From: Peribacillus simplex
Lineage (GTDB): Bacteria; Bacillota; Bacilli; Bacillales; DSM-1321
Direction of reading: 5' to 3'
Assembly (NCBI RefSeq): GCF_900156045.1
Contig: NZ_FTMX01000001.1
Coordinates: forward strand, 682,001-746,000
Length of the DNA: 64,000 nt
In this document: in pieces, positions 1 through 9,364 of the stretch
How positions within the stretch are numbered: position 1 is the stretch's first letter
Layout of the letters: every line of letters begins with the position of its first letter
Program-made: the position numbers and the translations under genes
The notes under the pieces: model-generated
Told to the model about the DNA's origin: nothing
The model's database searches: none
What the model saw: the letters and a program-made list of their open reading frames with translations, nothing else

Positions 1-548
1 ATCATCATGAGTAGAAAACTGTTCTAACTTCTTAAATAGGAACTTTCACCTAGGAAAGTACTACATACAAATATTACATACGTTAAATTCAGTTCAAGAA
101 TATCAACTTAGCAAACTTGTGCTAAATAAGAAAATAAACGAGAAATAATTGCTCTTCACGTACCTAAGAAGCATTAAGCTAGAGGAATCTATCGAACTCT
201 TAGAGATGCTTTCTAATTCCCTCATTCTGAAGTGATGATACACTTAAATCAAAGTGTCCAAATACGCATCTAGAGTTTAATATTATCAATAGAGCATAAA
301 AATAATGACTCCAGCATAATACTGAAGTCATTTATTAGTTGCTTAAACTATATAGGTTTGTTTTTTTCAGATCATCAGTTATATATTGCACATTTCAGTG
401 TTTACTAATTTAACCAATTAACTTATTGACTGGTTAGCCATCTTTCGTTACTTGATGGGGACCCCGTATAGATTTATAAGTAGAGTAGTAATATTAACTT
501 CTTGGAAAAGGCTTTTTCATCGTATTCATTTTACAGTACAGTTTCTTA
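1..548. other. Non-coding left edge
   Basis: AT-rich stretch in which I see no convincing gene on either strand. Its one clear element is the hairpin at 304-333. The stop codon of the minus-strand beta-helix gene lies at its right end. Confidence 0.5.
304..333. terminator. Hairpin, probable bidirectional terminator
   Basis: Arms AATGACTcCAG and CTGaAGTCATT pair around a short AT loop, with A/T-rich runs on both sides. It could end the minus-strand gene whose stop lies at 549, or a plus-strand transcript entering from the left. Confidence 0.5.
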
Positions 549-1499
549 CTACTTTGAGTTTTTTAGAACATATTCTTCACCCATTTTTATATGTCCTGTT
601 AAGTGTCCTGGTATGAAAGTACCGATATTATCTCTTATCTGTTTCGTTTTGTGAATCTCTATGCTTACAGGATGTTTACTACCTGCAAAACCACTTAGAG
701 CAAATAATATCCCATAACCTTCGTTTTTTTCGGTAGTAGGATTAATAATTTTTATACCTTGCAGAAACTCTGAAGGATGGTTGGGTTCAAAATCAATCCC
801 ACTTGCTGGCGGAGTTCCATTCGTATTCGTTATTACAGGATTAATTATTTTTAAATTTATCGCTGAAATAACTGAAATGCCCTGTCTTCTGTTATTTTTT
901 ATGATAGGTTTCTCTATGGTAATATTTTTGCTGTAATTTTGTTGTTCTGTACTTCCAATATATATACCATCTCCCCAAAAATTTCGAATTGTATTATTTT
1001 TTATATATATATTCTCCGATCCCTTTATACTAATCCCAAATCCCCATTCTCCAGTTTTTCCTTTGTGTTCCTCTCTTTCTCCTAAAAGGGTCACGCCCCC
1101 TAATATAGACACATTTTTCACATTATGAATCCTTAAAATTTCATAACTTTCAGCATTGTTTGGAAGAGCCTTTAATGTAGTTCCTTCTTCAAATTTCAAG
1201 GTAATTTTATCTCGTAAATTTATAGACTTTAATGCATCAATTAAATATACTCCTTGTGAAAATGAAACAGTCCCCCCACCTTTTGTGTATACATGATCAA
1301 TAGCCTTTTGTATTTGATGGGTATCATCAATTTTATCATCAGCAATTGCATTAAAGGATTTAACATTCACAGTTATATTGTTGTCTAAACCCGTCTGAAC
1401 TTGTTTGGATTGGTGATTTGTTAATACAAAAGCGCCCCCTATTAAAACTAGGGTAATGAAAATATAAATTAATTTATGGTTTTTTATAATAATGATCAT
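549..1499 (-). CDS. Membrane-anchored right-handed beta-helix protein (pectate-lyase-like)
   Basis: About 316 residues. An N-terminal hydrophobic segment (roughly residues 8-26, rich in I/L/V) looks like a signal anchor. It is followed by a region typical of Pectate_lyase_3/PbH1 proteins: an early 'DDTHQIQKAID' and 'GGGTVSF' motif, then many short N/I-rich beta-strand rungs such as 'NNTIRNFWGDGIYIG' and 'GISVISAINLKIINP'. Such proteins often bind, cleave or modify polysaccharides at the cell surface, which fits a position beside a polymerase gene. The catalytic activity cannot be assigned. The frame is open up to a TTG at 1589, but that start has no ribosome binding site; the ATG at 1499 sits right behind a GGGGG tract, so the exact start is uncertain. 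Transcribed divergently from the next gene. Confidence 0.7.
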   Translation of the reverse strand: MIIIIKNHKLIYIFITLVLIGGAFVLTNHQSKQVQTGLDNNITVNVKSFNAIADDKIDDTHQIQKAIDHVYTKGGGTVSFSQGVYLIDALKSINLRDKITLKFEEGTTLKALPNNAESYEILRIHNVKNVSILGGVTLLGEREEHKGKTGEWGFGISIKGSENIYIKNNTIRNFWGDGIYIGSTEQQNYSKNITIEKPIIKNNRRQGISVISAINLKIINPVITNTNGTPPASGIDFEPNHPSEFLQGIKIINPTTEKNEGYGILFALSGFAGSKHPVSIEIHKTKQIRDNIGTFIPGHLTGHIKMGEEYVLKNSK

Positions 1500-1635
1500 C
1501 CCCCTACTATTATATATTTCTCTTTTGATAATACCATGCAATCCCTCTCTTTTTAGTATAAATATTTGGAATTTAGATTGTACTTCCAATGGTGTTCATA
1601 TAGAATAAGAGCTGATTACTAAAAGGTGGTGCTTC

Positions 1636-2889
1636 ATGAACAAGCTAATATATTTAATATTTCTATTAGGGGTGTTTTTTTCCCCATTTACAACTTTTTT
1701 GCCTCTTGGATTTAACGTTTCAATGTATGACATCATATTAATTAGTTGTTTTGGACTTATAATCGTTACTACAGCAATTCAATTTGAGGGTTACAATAAA
1801 ATTTTAAGTTCGAAAGAATACTTTCTACTTATTTTATTTGTTTTAGGTGGTTCAATATCTGCCTTTAATGCAGCATCTTTTTTTGGAAGTACATTAATAA
1901 TGGTTCAGTATTTGTTTGCAATTTTAATTCAAATAATAGTGATATCACACATTCTTACATATTCAAAAAATATAGATAAAAATTTATTTGGAATTTTAGA
2001 CACTTCCATTTATGCATTGATGGTGACTTTGAGCATTGGAGTTCTTGCCCAATTAGGACTTCTACCGAATAGCTCTGAGTTTTTCGCAGGTAATGGAAGA
2101 CTTATCTCAGTCCAAGGTAATGCAAACTCATTAGCAAAATACCTCGTGTGCTTTCTACCAATATTACTTTTTTATATTGACATAAAAAGAAAAACTTTGT
2201 TGTCCTTTTTTTTATTAGCTATGCTTATTATTAATTTATTTTTAACTGCTTCATTTGGGGGTATGGCATACGCATTAGCAACTTTTATATATTATTATAT
2301 GATAAAATCATTATTCATCACCAAACCTATACGATTTAAAAATGGAGAAGTATTTATTGTGAAAAAAATATTAAATGTAAGAAATGTTTTTATTATATTT
2401 TTTTCTGTTGCTATAGTTATATACGTTTTTGTCAATCCTCCTGAAATTTTTTCAAAAAGAGTTTTAGCTACAGATGATTTAGACGGTGCAGGTAGTTATA
2501 GTCTTAAAGTATCACTAATGAAAGAAGCATTAGAACTTATAGTTACTAAGTACGGTATTATAGGTATGGGACTTGGTAGTTACCCATTTGAAAGTCAATA
2601 TCATACAAATGTACACAACTTATATCTCCTTGTTTTTACAGAATCCGGGGTGTTAGGCTTTGTTGGTTTAATCGGATTATTGATATATACATTTTGTATT
2701 AGCCTCAGACTTATCAAACATGTAGGCAACACAACCAAATACATACTGATAGGTATGAACAGTTCGCTATTCGGCTTATTAGTTTCCGTTATTACCACAC
2801 CACATACTTATTCTCGAAGCACCTGGTTGTTGGTGATCCTCCTTTTATGTTACACAAAACATATCCAGAGAAAGAATTTTAATTTTTAA
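1636..2889 (+). CDS. Wzy-like O-antigen/exopolysaccharide polymerase
   Basis: 417 residues, very hydrophobic, with about ten predicted membrane spans and one larger extracytoplasmic loop before the motif 'MGLGSYPFESQYHTNVHNLYLLVFTE' (only its core needs noting: a G-G pair then H-N-x-x-L). That H-N-x-x-L pattern in a loop followed by a G-rich helix is typical of Wzy_C/O-antigen ligase proteins, which join lipid-linked repeat units or transfer glycans on the outer face of the membrane. AAGGTGG lies 7 nt before the ATG. It stands apart from the main polysaccharide operon, separated by a gene-poor stretch and by sinR, yet that operon has no polymerase of its own, so this gene may supply it. Confidence 0.7.
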   Translation: MNKLIYLIFLLGVFFSPFTTFLPLGFNVSMYDIILISCFGLIIVTTAIQFEGYNKILSSKEYFLLILFVLGGSISAFNAASFFGSTLIMVQYLFAILIQIIVISHILTYSKNIDKNLFGILDTSIYALMVTLSIGVLAQLGLLPNSSEFFAGNGRLISVQGNANSLAKYLVCFLPILLFYIDIKRKTLLSFFLLAMLIINLFLTASFGGMAYALATFIYYYMIKSLFITKPIRFKNGEVFIVKKILNVRNVFIIFFSVAIVIYVFVNPPEIFSKRVLATDDLDGAGSYSLKVSLMKEALELIVTKYGIIGMGLGSYPFESQYHTNVHNLYLLVFTESGVLGFVGLIGLLIYTFCISLRLIKHVGNTTKYILIGMNSSLFGLLVSVITTPHTYSRSTWLLVILLLCYTKHIQRKNFNF

Positions 2890-3079
2890 GGAAGAAGAAA
2901 TATTAATTAAATTGCTTCGTTTTTATGTGCTTTCCAGCGGAATGATAATGGGTAAAAGAACTTAGTTAGTACACAGTAGGTGGTAACTTTTTCGAGAGGA
3001 TTCGGACAGAGGACTTAATGTCAAACCTCCGAACAGACGACATATTAACCATTTTTGTAAATCTTTATAAAAAAAATTC

Positions 3080-3114
3080 CGATATTACCTAATGACCATC
3101 GTTGGGTAATATCG
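3080..3114 (-). terminator. Perfect 10-bp inverted repeat, possible minus-strand terminator
   Basis: CGATATTACC and GGTAATATCG form a perfect stem with a 15-nt loop. Read on the minus strand the stem is followed by GAATTTTTTTT, so it could end transcripts coming from sinR, about 740 bp away. An operator cannot be excluded. Confidence 0.4.
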
Positions 3115-3299
3115 AAAGTAATATATTGTAGAAGGAAAAAACAATACTCTCACAATAGAACTAAACCGAGAGTGTTAACTAAATTCAGATTGATGATTTA
3201 AATTAAGGATTTCTAGATACTTGATAGTTTTTTCGGTTTAACCTATCACATTCATGAGATAGATGGTACTTTTAACAATAATTCAACACTTTCGAGTAT

Positions 3300-3322
3300 C
3301 CAGCAGAAATGCTGGTTTTTTT
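3300..3322 (+). terminator. Intrinsic terminator
   Basis: CCAGCA and TGCTGG pair around a GAAA tetraloop and are followed by seven T. The nearest plus-strand gene is the polymerase, which ends about 400 bp upstream. Confidence 0.65.
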
Positions 3323-3857
3323 AAAAAAAATGTAAATTAGAAAGTTAATGAAATGTGGTAAATTGGGATAATCCGCCTTATTGCTGTATGGAAGAGTGAT
3401 TAAAAAGGAAAAAAACAAATAGAAATAGTGAAAAATATAAAGGTTGAATAAAAGCTTTCGTTACCCTATTCTAATGTTGGCTGTAAGAATCATTCCTCCA
3501 AATCCGGTCGCTAATGGTAAAACGGAGAATAGTTTATATTTGAATTATTTGGATAATATAAAAGGCTAGAGAAGATTATTAAAAAGGAATAAATTTACTT
3601 TTGTTTAAAAGTGTTGAAGAGACTGACTTAATGAAGAGGATATGAGATGGCTTGATATTTTCATAGATGATAACATCGAAATCAAAGGCATATCATCATA
3701 GAGCCTATGCGAATGACGTAAATGATTTTATTAAAAGTCAAAAATAGGTGTACTGAGTGAGAAATGGTTATACCTAATATTTCCTCTCTTGAAAAGTTTA
3801 AATAGTGTATGTTAAGTATGCTTTTCAATGAAGAGAGCAATTCATAAATGTTCATAT

Positions 3858-4169
3858 TTATCGAACATTACTTTTCCTAACCTCGATAAATTCGCGCATT
3901 TCCTCTTTCGAAATTCCTGCCCCCATAACATCCAGCATGATTTCCAACCACTCTTCATCCATCCCCTTGTCTGCTTGTTCATTCAACAGAGCATCGACCT
4001 TAATACAAAGGATTTTAGCGATTTTTTCCAAAACTAATATAGTAGGGTTTGTTTGAAGGTTTCTTTCCAGTGAGCTTATATAGGATTTGGCAACGCCGGA
4101 TTTTGAGGAGAGCTCACTAATTGACATTTTCCTTTCTTCCCTAAGCGACTTAACTCGGTAACCTATCAT
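3858..4169 (-). CDS. sinR: SinR-type biofilm master repressor
   Basis: 103 residues. An N-terminal XRE helix-turn-helix (residues about 1-60) contains 'SGVAKSYISSLERNLQTNP', nearly the sequence of Bacillus subtilis SinR. The C-terminal Sin domain (about 70-98) contains 'DEEWLEIMLDVMGAGISKEE', the surface used for tetramerisation and for SinI binding. SinR represses matrix genes in B. subtilis. The start is the ATG at 4169, because AGGTGTGG lies 5 nt before it; the GTG three codons earlier overlaps that binding site. It is divergent from the exopolysaccharide operon, which fits direct repression. No sinI lies next to it, but a SinI-like gene exists at 31604. Confidence 0.9.
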   Translation of the reverse strand: MIGYRVKSLREERKMSISELSSKSGVAKSYISSLERNLQTNPTILVLEKIAKILCIKVDALLNEQADKGMDEEWLEIMLDVMGAGISKEEMREFIEVRKSNVR

Positions 4170-4647
4170 TTTTACCACACCTAATCATTAATATAAAAAT
4201 TATATACTCATTTAAACTATCATTTTTAGTTTACACATTTTCCTTTCATTTTTAATGATAACTAGGAACTAAAATACTTGACATTATTAAATGTATAAAC
4301 TGATTTTTCTGTTTTGATAGGCATTTAGTTAGGTCATTTTCTAGAATATAAGGTAAAGTTTATAAATCATATAAGAAAAATTGGGATTTGTTGTCTACTT
4401 AGGTTTATTGAAATTTAAGTCACAAATATTCTGGAAAATGGGTTTTATAGATGTGATCAATGCAATATTTTAAAAAATAGAAATTATTTCCTTTGTATTG
4501 CTGTTTTCTTTTTTGTAAAATTACTTTGGCATTTGAAAAGTATTCTTAGAATGTAAGTTTCATGTAAATTTCCTTGAAAATACATAAAAATAGGTAATAT
4601 ATATGGTATAATGCAATAGGTCATTTTTAACATATCAGGAGGATAAA
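4170..4647 (+). promoter_or_regulatory. Divergent regulatory region between sinR and the EPS operon
   Basis: 478 bp of AT-rich sequence without a gene. A good extended -10, TGGTATAAT, lies at 4604-4612, placing an EPS transcription start near 4619; no strong -35 is present, so the promoter may need an activator or rely on the extended -10. T-rich elements near 4500 resemble half-sites of the SinR consensus (GTTCTYT) but none is exact. AGGAGG stands before the first EPS gene. Confidence 0.55.
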
Positions 4648-5337
4648 ATGGAAGAAACTATTAGTATTAAAGATATTTTTAAAACATTAAAGAAACGTTG
4701 GAAGCTAATCATGCTGCTAACATTAATTGCTGCTTTGATTAGTGGAACAATTTCTTATTTCTTATTAACACCGGTTTACCAATCTTCAACACAGATCCTC
4801 GTTAATCAGAAACAATCGGAGAACCAATTGGACTCGACTCAAATACGATCTAATATCGACATGATCAATACATACAGCGTGATCATAAAGAGCCCTGCCA
4901 TTTTGGAGATGGTGATTGATGAACTTGAACTAGAACAAAGCGTAGAACAACTTAGTCAAAAAATCACTATTAACAGCCAAGAAAATTCGCAGGTTTTCTC
5001 TTTAACGGTTCAAGATAGTAATCCATCGCAGGCTGTAGAAATAGCTAACACGGTATCTGAAACTTTTCAAAAGGAAATAAAGGACATAATGAACGTCGAT
5101 AATGTTAGCGTTCTTGCCAAGGCAGAAATTAAGGAGAATCCTACGCCAGTAAAGCCTAATCCAGTATTGAATATCGCTATTGCAGTGGTGGTCGGATTGA
5201 TGGCTGGAGTCGGCTTGGCATTCCTACTGGAGTATATGGACAATACGATCAAGGACGAGGATGATATAGAGAGACTACTGGAATTGCCTATCCTTGGATC
5301 GATTCAAAAAATTACACAGGTACATTATAAAGGATAA
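4648..5337 (+). CDS. Wzz-type chain-length regulator / BY-kinase activator (CapA/EpsA-like)
   Basis: 229 residues. A Wzz domain begins at residue 1 ('ISIKDIFKTLKKRWKLI'), with a membrane helix at about 18-40, an extracellular region rich in coiled segments, and a second helix at about 173-195 preceded by the proline-rich 'NPTPVKPNPVLN'. This is the membrane half of a Gram-positive tyrosine-kinase pair: it controls polysaccharide length and activates the cytoplasmic kinase encoded next. The short cytoplasmic tail after the second helix is where the kinase docks in the family. First gene of the operon. Confidence 0.9.
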   Translation: MEETISIKDIFKTLKKRWKLIMLLTLIAALISGTISYFLLTPVYQSSTQILVNQKQSENQLDSTQIRSNIDMINTYSVIIKSPAILEMVIDELELEQSVEQLSQKITINSQENSQVFSLTVQDSNPSQAVEIANTVSETFQKEIKDIMNVDNVSVLAKAEIKENPTPVKPNPVLNIAIAVVVGLMAGVGLAFLLEYMDNTIKDEDDIERLLELPILGSIQKITQVHYKG

Positions 5338-5373
5338 TCCGTATAAGAAGCAGTATGAAAGGAAGCGGGATTT

Positions 5374-6051
5374 TTGAGAAGTAAAGATAAAAAACAGGTG
5401 AATTTGATTGCACAAACTAATCCTAAATCACCTATCACTGAACAATATCGATTAATTAGAACGAATATTCAATTTGCCTCAGTCGATAAAGACATCCAAA
5501 CCATTGTGGTAACTTCTTCGGAGCCTAATGATGGGAAATCGACCACCGCTGCAAACCTCGCCATTGTTTTGGCACAGGAGGAAAAAAAAGTGGTGCTTGT
5601 GGATGCAGACTTAAGGAAACCATCGGTTCACTATGCTTTTAGCCTTAGTAATATAGAGGGACTTACGAGTGTGCTAACCAAGAAAATGAGCATAGAAAAA
5701 GCACTTTTCAAAACGAATGTGCCTAATCTGGAAATTCTGACGAGTGGACCGATTCCCCCTAATCCTTCAGAATTATTAAATTCCAAAGCGATAGAAACAG
5801 CTATTGATGAATTAAAAGGAATGTATGATTATATCATTTTTGACACACCGCCGGTTCTTGTAGTGCCGGATTCCCAGATTGTAGCCAATAAATGTGATGG
5901 AGTGATCATGGTAGTGGCGAGCGGCAAGACAAACAAACAAAGTGCAGTAAAAGCAAAAGAGCTTTTACTCAAAGCTAATACATCATTGCTTGGAGTCGTT
6001 TTGAATGGCGTTGAAACGGATAACAGCAATTATTATTACTATCAATCTTAA
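5374..6051 (+). CDS. Bacterial tyrosine kinase (CapB/EpsB-like)
   Basis: 225 residues. It has the BY-kinase P-loop 'SSEPNDGKSTTAANLA' (about residues 49-64), a Walker A' motif 'VVLVDADLRKPS', Walker B 'IIFDTPP', and a C-terminal tyrosine cluster (YYYY) that is autophosphorylated in this family. The cytoplasmic kinase works with the preceding membrane activator to control polysaccharide synthesis by phosphorylation cycling. The start is TTG, 36 nt after the previous stop, with AAAGGAAG upstream. Length is normal for stand-alone Gram-positive kinases. Confidence 0.92.
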   Translation: MRSKDKKQVNLIAQTNPKSPITEQYRLIRTNIQFASVDKDIQTIVVTSSEPNDGKSTTAANLAIVLAQEEKKVVLVDADLRKPSVHYAFSLSNIEGLTSVLTKKMSIEKALFKTNVPNLEILTSGPIPPNPSELLNSKAIETAIDELKGMYDYIIFDTPPVLVVPDSQIVANKCDGVIMVVASGKTNKQSAVKAKELLLKANTSLLGVVLNGVETDNSNYYYYQS

Positions 6052-6187
6052 AGAAAATAAAACAATTTTCGACAAAATAACACCCTGTTTAATGGCAGTT
6101 TTATATGCTACTATTAGTCAGGGTATTAATTCCTATCTGATTTCTTAGTGATTAAGCCTATTATCCCACAAAGGAAGTGTGTGAAAA

Positions 6188-6952
6188 TTGATTGACATAC
6201 ATTGTCACATTCTCCCAGGAGTTGATGATGGATCCGCTGACATGAAGGAAAGCTTGAGCATGGCAAAGAACGCGGCAAAAGCAGGAATCACCCATATATT
6301 TGCCACGCCACATCACTTAAATGAGAAATATGTAAATGTTAAGAGTAGCATCATTGACCGTGCAGTGCGGTTAAATGAGAGTTTACAACAAAACAATATA
6401 CCTCTTATCATCCATCCCGGTCAAGAAGTAAGAATACACCGAGACATATTTACTTCACTTGAAAACGAAGAAATCCTAACGTTAGACAATAATGGTACAT
6501 ATTTACTGCTAGAGCTTCCGTCGGGAAGGGTTCCTACATACACACAAGACGTGATTTATGAGCTGTTACTGAAAGGAATCACACCAATTATCGTACATCC
6601 GGAGAGAAATAAGGAATTGATTGAAAATCATAAACTATTATTTGAATTGGTCCAGGAGGGCGCGTTAACTCAACTTACCTCTGGCTGTATCATCGGGGAC
6701 TTCGGTAAAAGTATTCAATCATTTTCGAAAAAGATAATCGAACATAATCTGGCACATTTTATTGCAACAGATGCCCATAATATAGGCTCGAGAGGGTTCA
6801 CGTTACAACAAGCCTATGAAACAATTACTAAAGTATATGGGATAGAACGTACATTTTATTTTAAAGAAAATGCTGAACAGCTATTAAAGGACCAAAGTCC
6901 TGCTGTTGAAAAACCAGTACCATTCAAAAAGAAAATATTAGGAATCTTTTAG
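6188..6952 (+). CDS. PHP-type tyrosine-protein phosphatase (CapC/YwqE-like)
   Basis: 254 residues beginning with the metal-binding PHP signature 'MIDIHCHILPGVDDGS', followed by further metal ligands in 'FATPHH', 'HPERN' and 'ATDAHN'. CpsB/CapC phosphatases are manganese-dependent and remove phosphate from the BY-kinase tyrosine cluster, so this closes the kinase/phosphatase pair of the preceding genes. The start is TTG with AAGGAAGTG upstream. The 136 bp before it contains no gene. Confidence 0.92.
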   Translation: MIDIHCHILPGVDDGSADMKESLSMAKNAAKAGITHIFATPHHLNEKYVNVKSSIIDRAVRLNESLQQNNIPLIIHPGQEVRIHRDIFTSLENEEILTLDNNGTYLLLELPSGRVPTYTQDVIYELLLKGITPIIVHPERNKELIENHKLLFELVQEGALTQLTSGCIIGDFGKSIQSFSKKIIEHNLAHFIATDAHNIGSRGFTLQQAYETITKVYGIERTFYFKENAEQLLKDQSPAVEKPVPFKKKILGIF

Positions 6953-7394
6953 ATTTATAGTAAGTTAGGAAACGCTTTCATTATTATAATAAATAATATT
7001 CGTTAATGTGTAAAGTTTTTTGGGGGTCATTTGAAGTATTGGATTCGGTGTAAAAGGAATTAATAAGGAGATAGATTCGATTGAAAAGGTTGATGATAAT
7101 CCGAAATCTATAAAGAAAGTACTGCGTTACATACAACAAGTCGCCCCCTAAGTCTTGTTAAATCAATTAGAGACGAGCTTGGCAAAGTCTCTAAAGAAAA
7201 GAAAAGAAGCTCTACAGAAGAAGGAAAAGGAACTATGAAAGTCATTTGAAATATTAATGACAATACAAGGTTATGTTTTGGAATAAATTCATACCGGTTT
7301 TCATTTAAAAGTAAAGGCCTAGAACATTAGATTATTGCTTTTCCGGTATTAAAAAGTGAGTATCCTGATTTCATTATTAAAGGGGGAAATTTGG
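6953..7394. other. Intergenic region with cre-like site before the dehydratase gene
   Basis: About 440 bp without a gene. Besides the cre-like site it holds a TATAAT at 6984-6989 and a widely spaced inverted repeat (ATACCGG at 7291, CCGGTAT at 7343). Lysine-rich codons around 7080-7240 interrupted by stops hint at a decayed reading frame of unknown type. Confidence 0.4.
6967..6980 (+). promoter_or_regulatory. Candidate CcpA operator (cre)
   Basis: AGGAAACGCTTTCA differs from the cre consensus TGWAANCGNTNWCA only at its first bases and contains the palindromic core GAAACGCTTTC. A TATAAT lies just downstream, so carbon-catabolite control of the following EPS genes is plausible. Confidence 0.5.
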
Positions 7395-9224
7395 TTGGCC
7401 TACCGAAATCGACTAACACTACTGGCACTATTAGATTCCTTAATTGTATTATCGGCCATATACGTAAGTTATTTAGTACTACATCCATATTTAGAAATAT
7501 TTAAGCTAACAGCACTCTTAGTCAGTTCAGTCGCTCTATTAATAAGCCATCATATTTTTGCTTCGATTTATAAGCTATATAAAAAGGCTTGGGAGTATGC
7601 AAGTATCGGGGAATTGATATCCATAGTAAAAGCCGTAACCCTATCAGTTATCACTGTAGTTATAATTCAGGTTTTGGTTTTTCAGGATGTATATGTAAGA
7701 GCTATGGTATTAACGTGGATGATGCATGTAATCCTTATTGGTGGATCCCGTTTTTCATGGAGAATGCTGCGTGACCGTTTTATAAACAATCAATTAGATG
7801 TAAAAAATACATTGGTTATTGGCGCTGGATCAGCTGGGACCATGGTTGTTCGTCAACTACTGAATAATCATGAAACGGAACTCAAGCCTATTGCATTTAT
7901 TGATGACGATCCTAAGAAAGATAAATTAGATATCTTGGGTATACCTGTTGTTGGCAACTCTAAACATATTCCTGAAATGGTTGAAAAATATCATATTGAT
8001 AACATTGTCATTGCAATTCCTTCATTGAGTAAAAAAGAATTAAAGGTCATCTTTGATGAATGTGTGAAAACAAATGCAAAAACACAAATCATGCCGATGA
8101 TTGAAGATATTATGTTAGGAAAAGTAGCCGTTAATCAGTTTAAAGAAGTAGAAGTAGAAGATTTATTGGGAAGAGAACCTGTTGAATTAGATATGAATAG
8201 TATCTCGGGATACGTTACTGGTATGACAATTCTAGTAACGGGTGCGGGCGGCTCTATTGGTTCGGAAATTTGTCGTCAAATATGCAGATTCTCTCCAAAA
8301 AAAATTTTACTGCTCGGTCATGGTGAAAATAGTATTTATCAAATTGATATGGAATTGAAAAGATTGTATTCAGATCAAATAGAAATCATACCGGTTATTG
8401 CAGATATACAGGACCGAGAAAGAATATTTGAAGTAATGGACACCCAAAGACCAGATGTTATCTATCATGCGGCTGCACATAAACATGTGCCACTTATGGA
8501 GTACAATCCTCATGAGGCCGTAAAAAATAATGTTTTGGGAACTAAAAACGTAGCAGAAGCAGCAGATATTTATGGAGTATCCACTTTTGTTATGATCTCA
8601 TCCGATAAAGCTGTTAACCCAACGAATGTAATGGGGTCAACGAAGCGGATTGCTGAGATGGTCATACAACAGTTAGATAAACATAGTACAACAAAATTTG
8701 TAGCCGTCCGATTTGGAAATGTTCTTGGAAGCAGAGGAAGTGTAATCCCTCTATTCAAAAAGCAAATTCTAGCTGGTGGTCCTGTTACTGTTACGCACCC
8801 TGAAATGACACGTTATTTTATGACAATCCCTGAAGCATCCCGGTTAGTTATTCAAGCTGGATCTCTTGCAAGAGGAGGAGAAATCTTTGTTTTAGATATG
8901 GGGGAACCTGTGAAAATTGTAGATTTAGCTACTAATCTAATTCAATTATCGGGTTACTCAATTGAGGAAATCGGAATTGAGTATTCTGGTATACGGCCTG
9001 GAGAAAAAATGTATGAAGAACTACTAAATGAAAATGAAGTCTATGCAAAGCAAGTTTTTCCGAAGATTCATATTGGAAAAGCGGCTGTGGTTGAAGGAGA
9101 AGTTCTTTGGCAGTTTATTGATAGTCTCCCAGAGAAACAAACAGCTCTGTTGAAAGAACAGTTAATAGAGATTGCCAATGCTAAAGAAGGATTACAACAA
9201 GCTATGAAAGAAGCAATCTACTAA
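7395..9224 (+). CDS. UDP-GlcNAc 4,6-dehydratase (EpsC/CapD/PglF type)
   Basis: About 609 residues. Four N-terminal membrane helices (first ~130 residues) precede a CoA-binding-like Rossmann domain ('VIGAGSAGTMVVRQLL') and a C-terminal extended SDR domain with 'VTGAGGSIGSEICRQI' and 'HAAAHKHVPLME'. Family members of this length make the 4-keto-6-deoxy sugar that starts UDP-bacillosamine synthesis. The TTG at 7395 is chosen because AGGGGG lies 8 nt before it and the protein then begins MAYRNRLTLL, as in EpsC proteins; a GTG at 7356 is also in frame. It supplies the aminotransferase and acetyltransferase encoded at 17.3-19.1 kb. Confidence 0.9.
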   Translation: MAYRNRLTLLALLDSLIVLSAIYVSYLVLHPYLEIFKLTALLVSSVALLISHHIFASIYKLYKKAWEYASIGELISIVKAVTLSVITVVIIQVLVFQDVYVRAMVLTWMMHVILIGGSRFSWRMLRDRFINNQLDVKNTLVIGAGSAGTMVVRQLLNNHETELKPIAFIDDDPKKDKLDILGIPVVGNSKHIPEMVEKYHIDNIVIAIPSLSKKELKVIFDECVKTNAKTQIMPMIEDIMLGKVAVNQFKEVEVEDLLGREPVELDMNSISGYVTGMTILVTGAGGSIGSEICRQICRFSPKKILLLGHGENSIYQIDMELKRLYSDQIEIIPVIADIQDRERIFEVMDTQRPDVIYHAAAHKHVPLMEYNPHEAVKNNVLGTKNVAEAADIYGVSTFVMISSDKAVNPTNVMGSTKRIAEMVIQQLDKHSTTKFVAVRFGNVLGSRGSVIPLFKKQILAGGPVTVTHPEMTRYFMTIPEASRLVIQAGSLARGGEIFVLDMGEPVKIVDLATNLIQLSGYSIEEIGIEYSGIRPGEKMYEELLNENEVYAKQVFPKIHIGKAAVVEGEVLWQFIDSLPEKQTALLKEQLIEIANAKEGLQQAMKEAIY

Positions 9225-9364
9225 GAGGAGAATGAAAAAATTGCTTGTAAAGTAAGGGCTTGATTTTCCTCTTGTTTAATTAAATAAAGAAATGGTGTAA
9301 ATAAATTGTTTAAATAAGTCATTAAAAATAAAATTTCTAGAATTTTTATATAAGGGAAACTTAC

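Larger units (their letters stand above)
2890..3857. other. Gene-poor stretch between polymerase and sinR
   Basis: No convincing gene. It contains a perfect inverted repeat (3080-3114), an intrinsic terminator (3300-3322) and AT-rich sequence with many stops in all frames. The terminator has no intact gene immediately before it, so decayed genes are likely here, but no family can be recognised. Confidence 0.45.

Noticed and set aside
4278-4306. TTGACA upstream of the EPS operon as a promoter
   Set aside because: No acceptable -10 at 16-18 nt; the nearest TATAAA is only 10 nt away.
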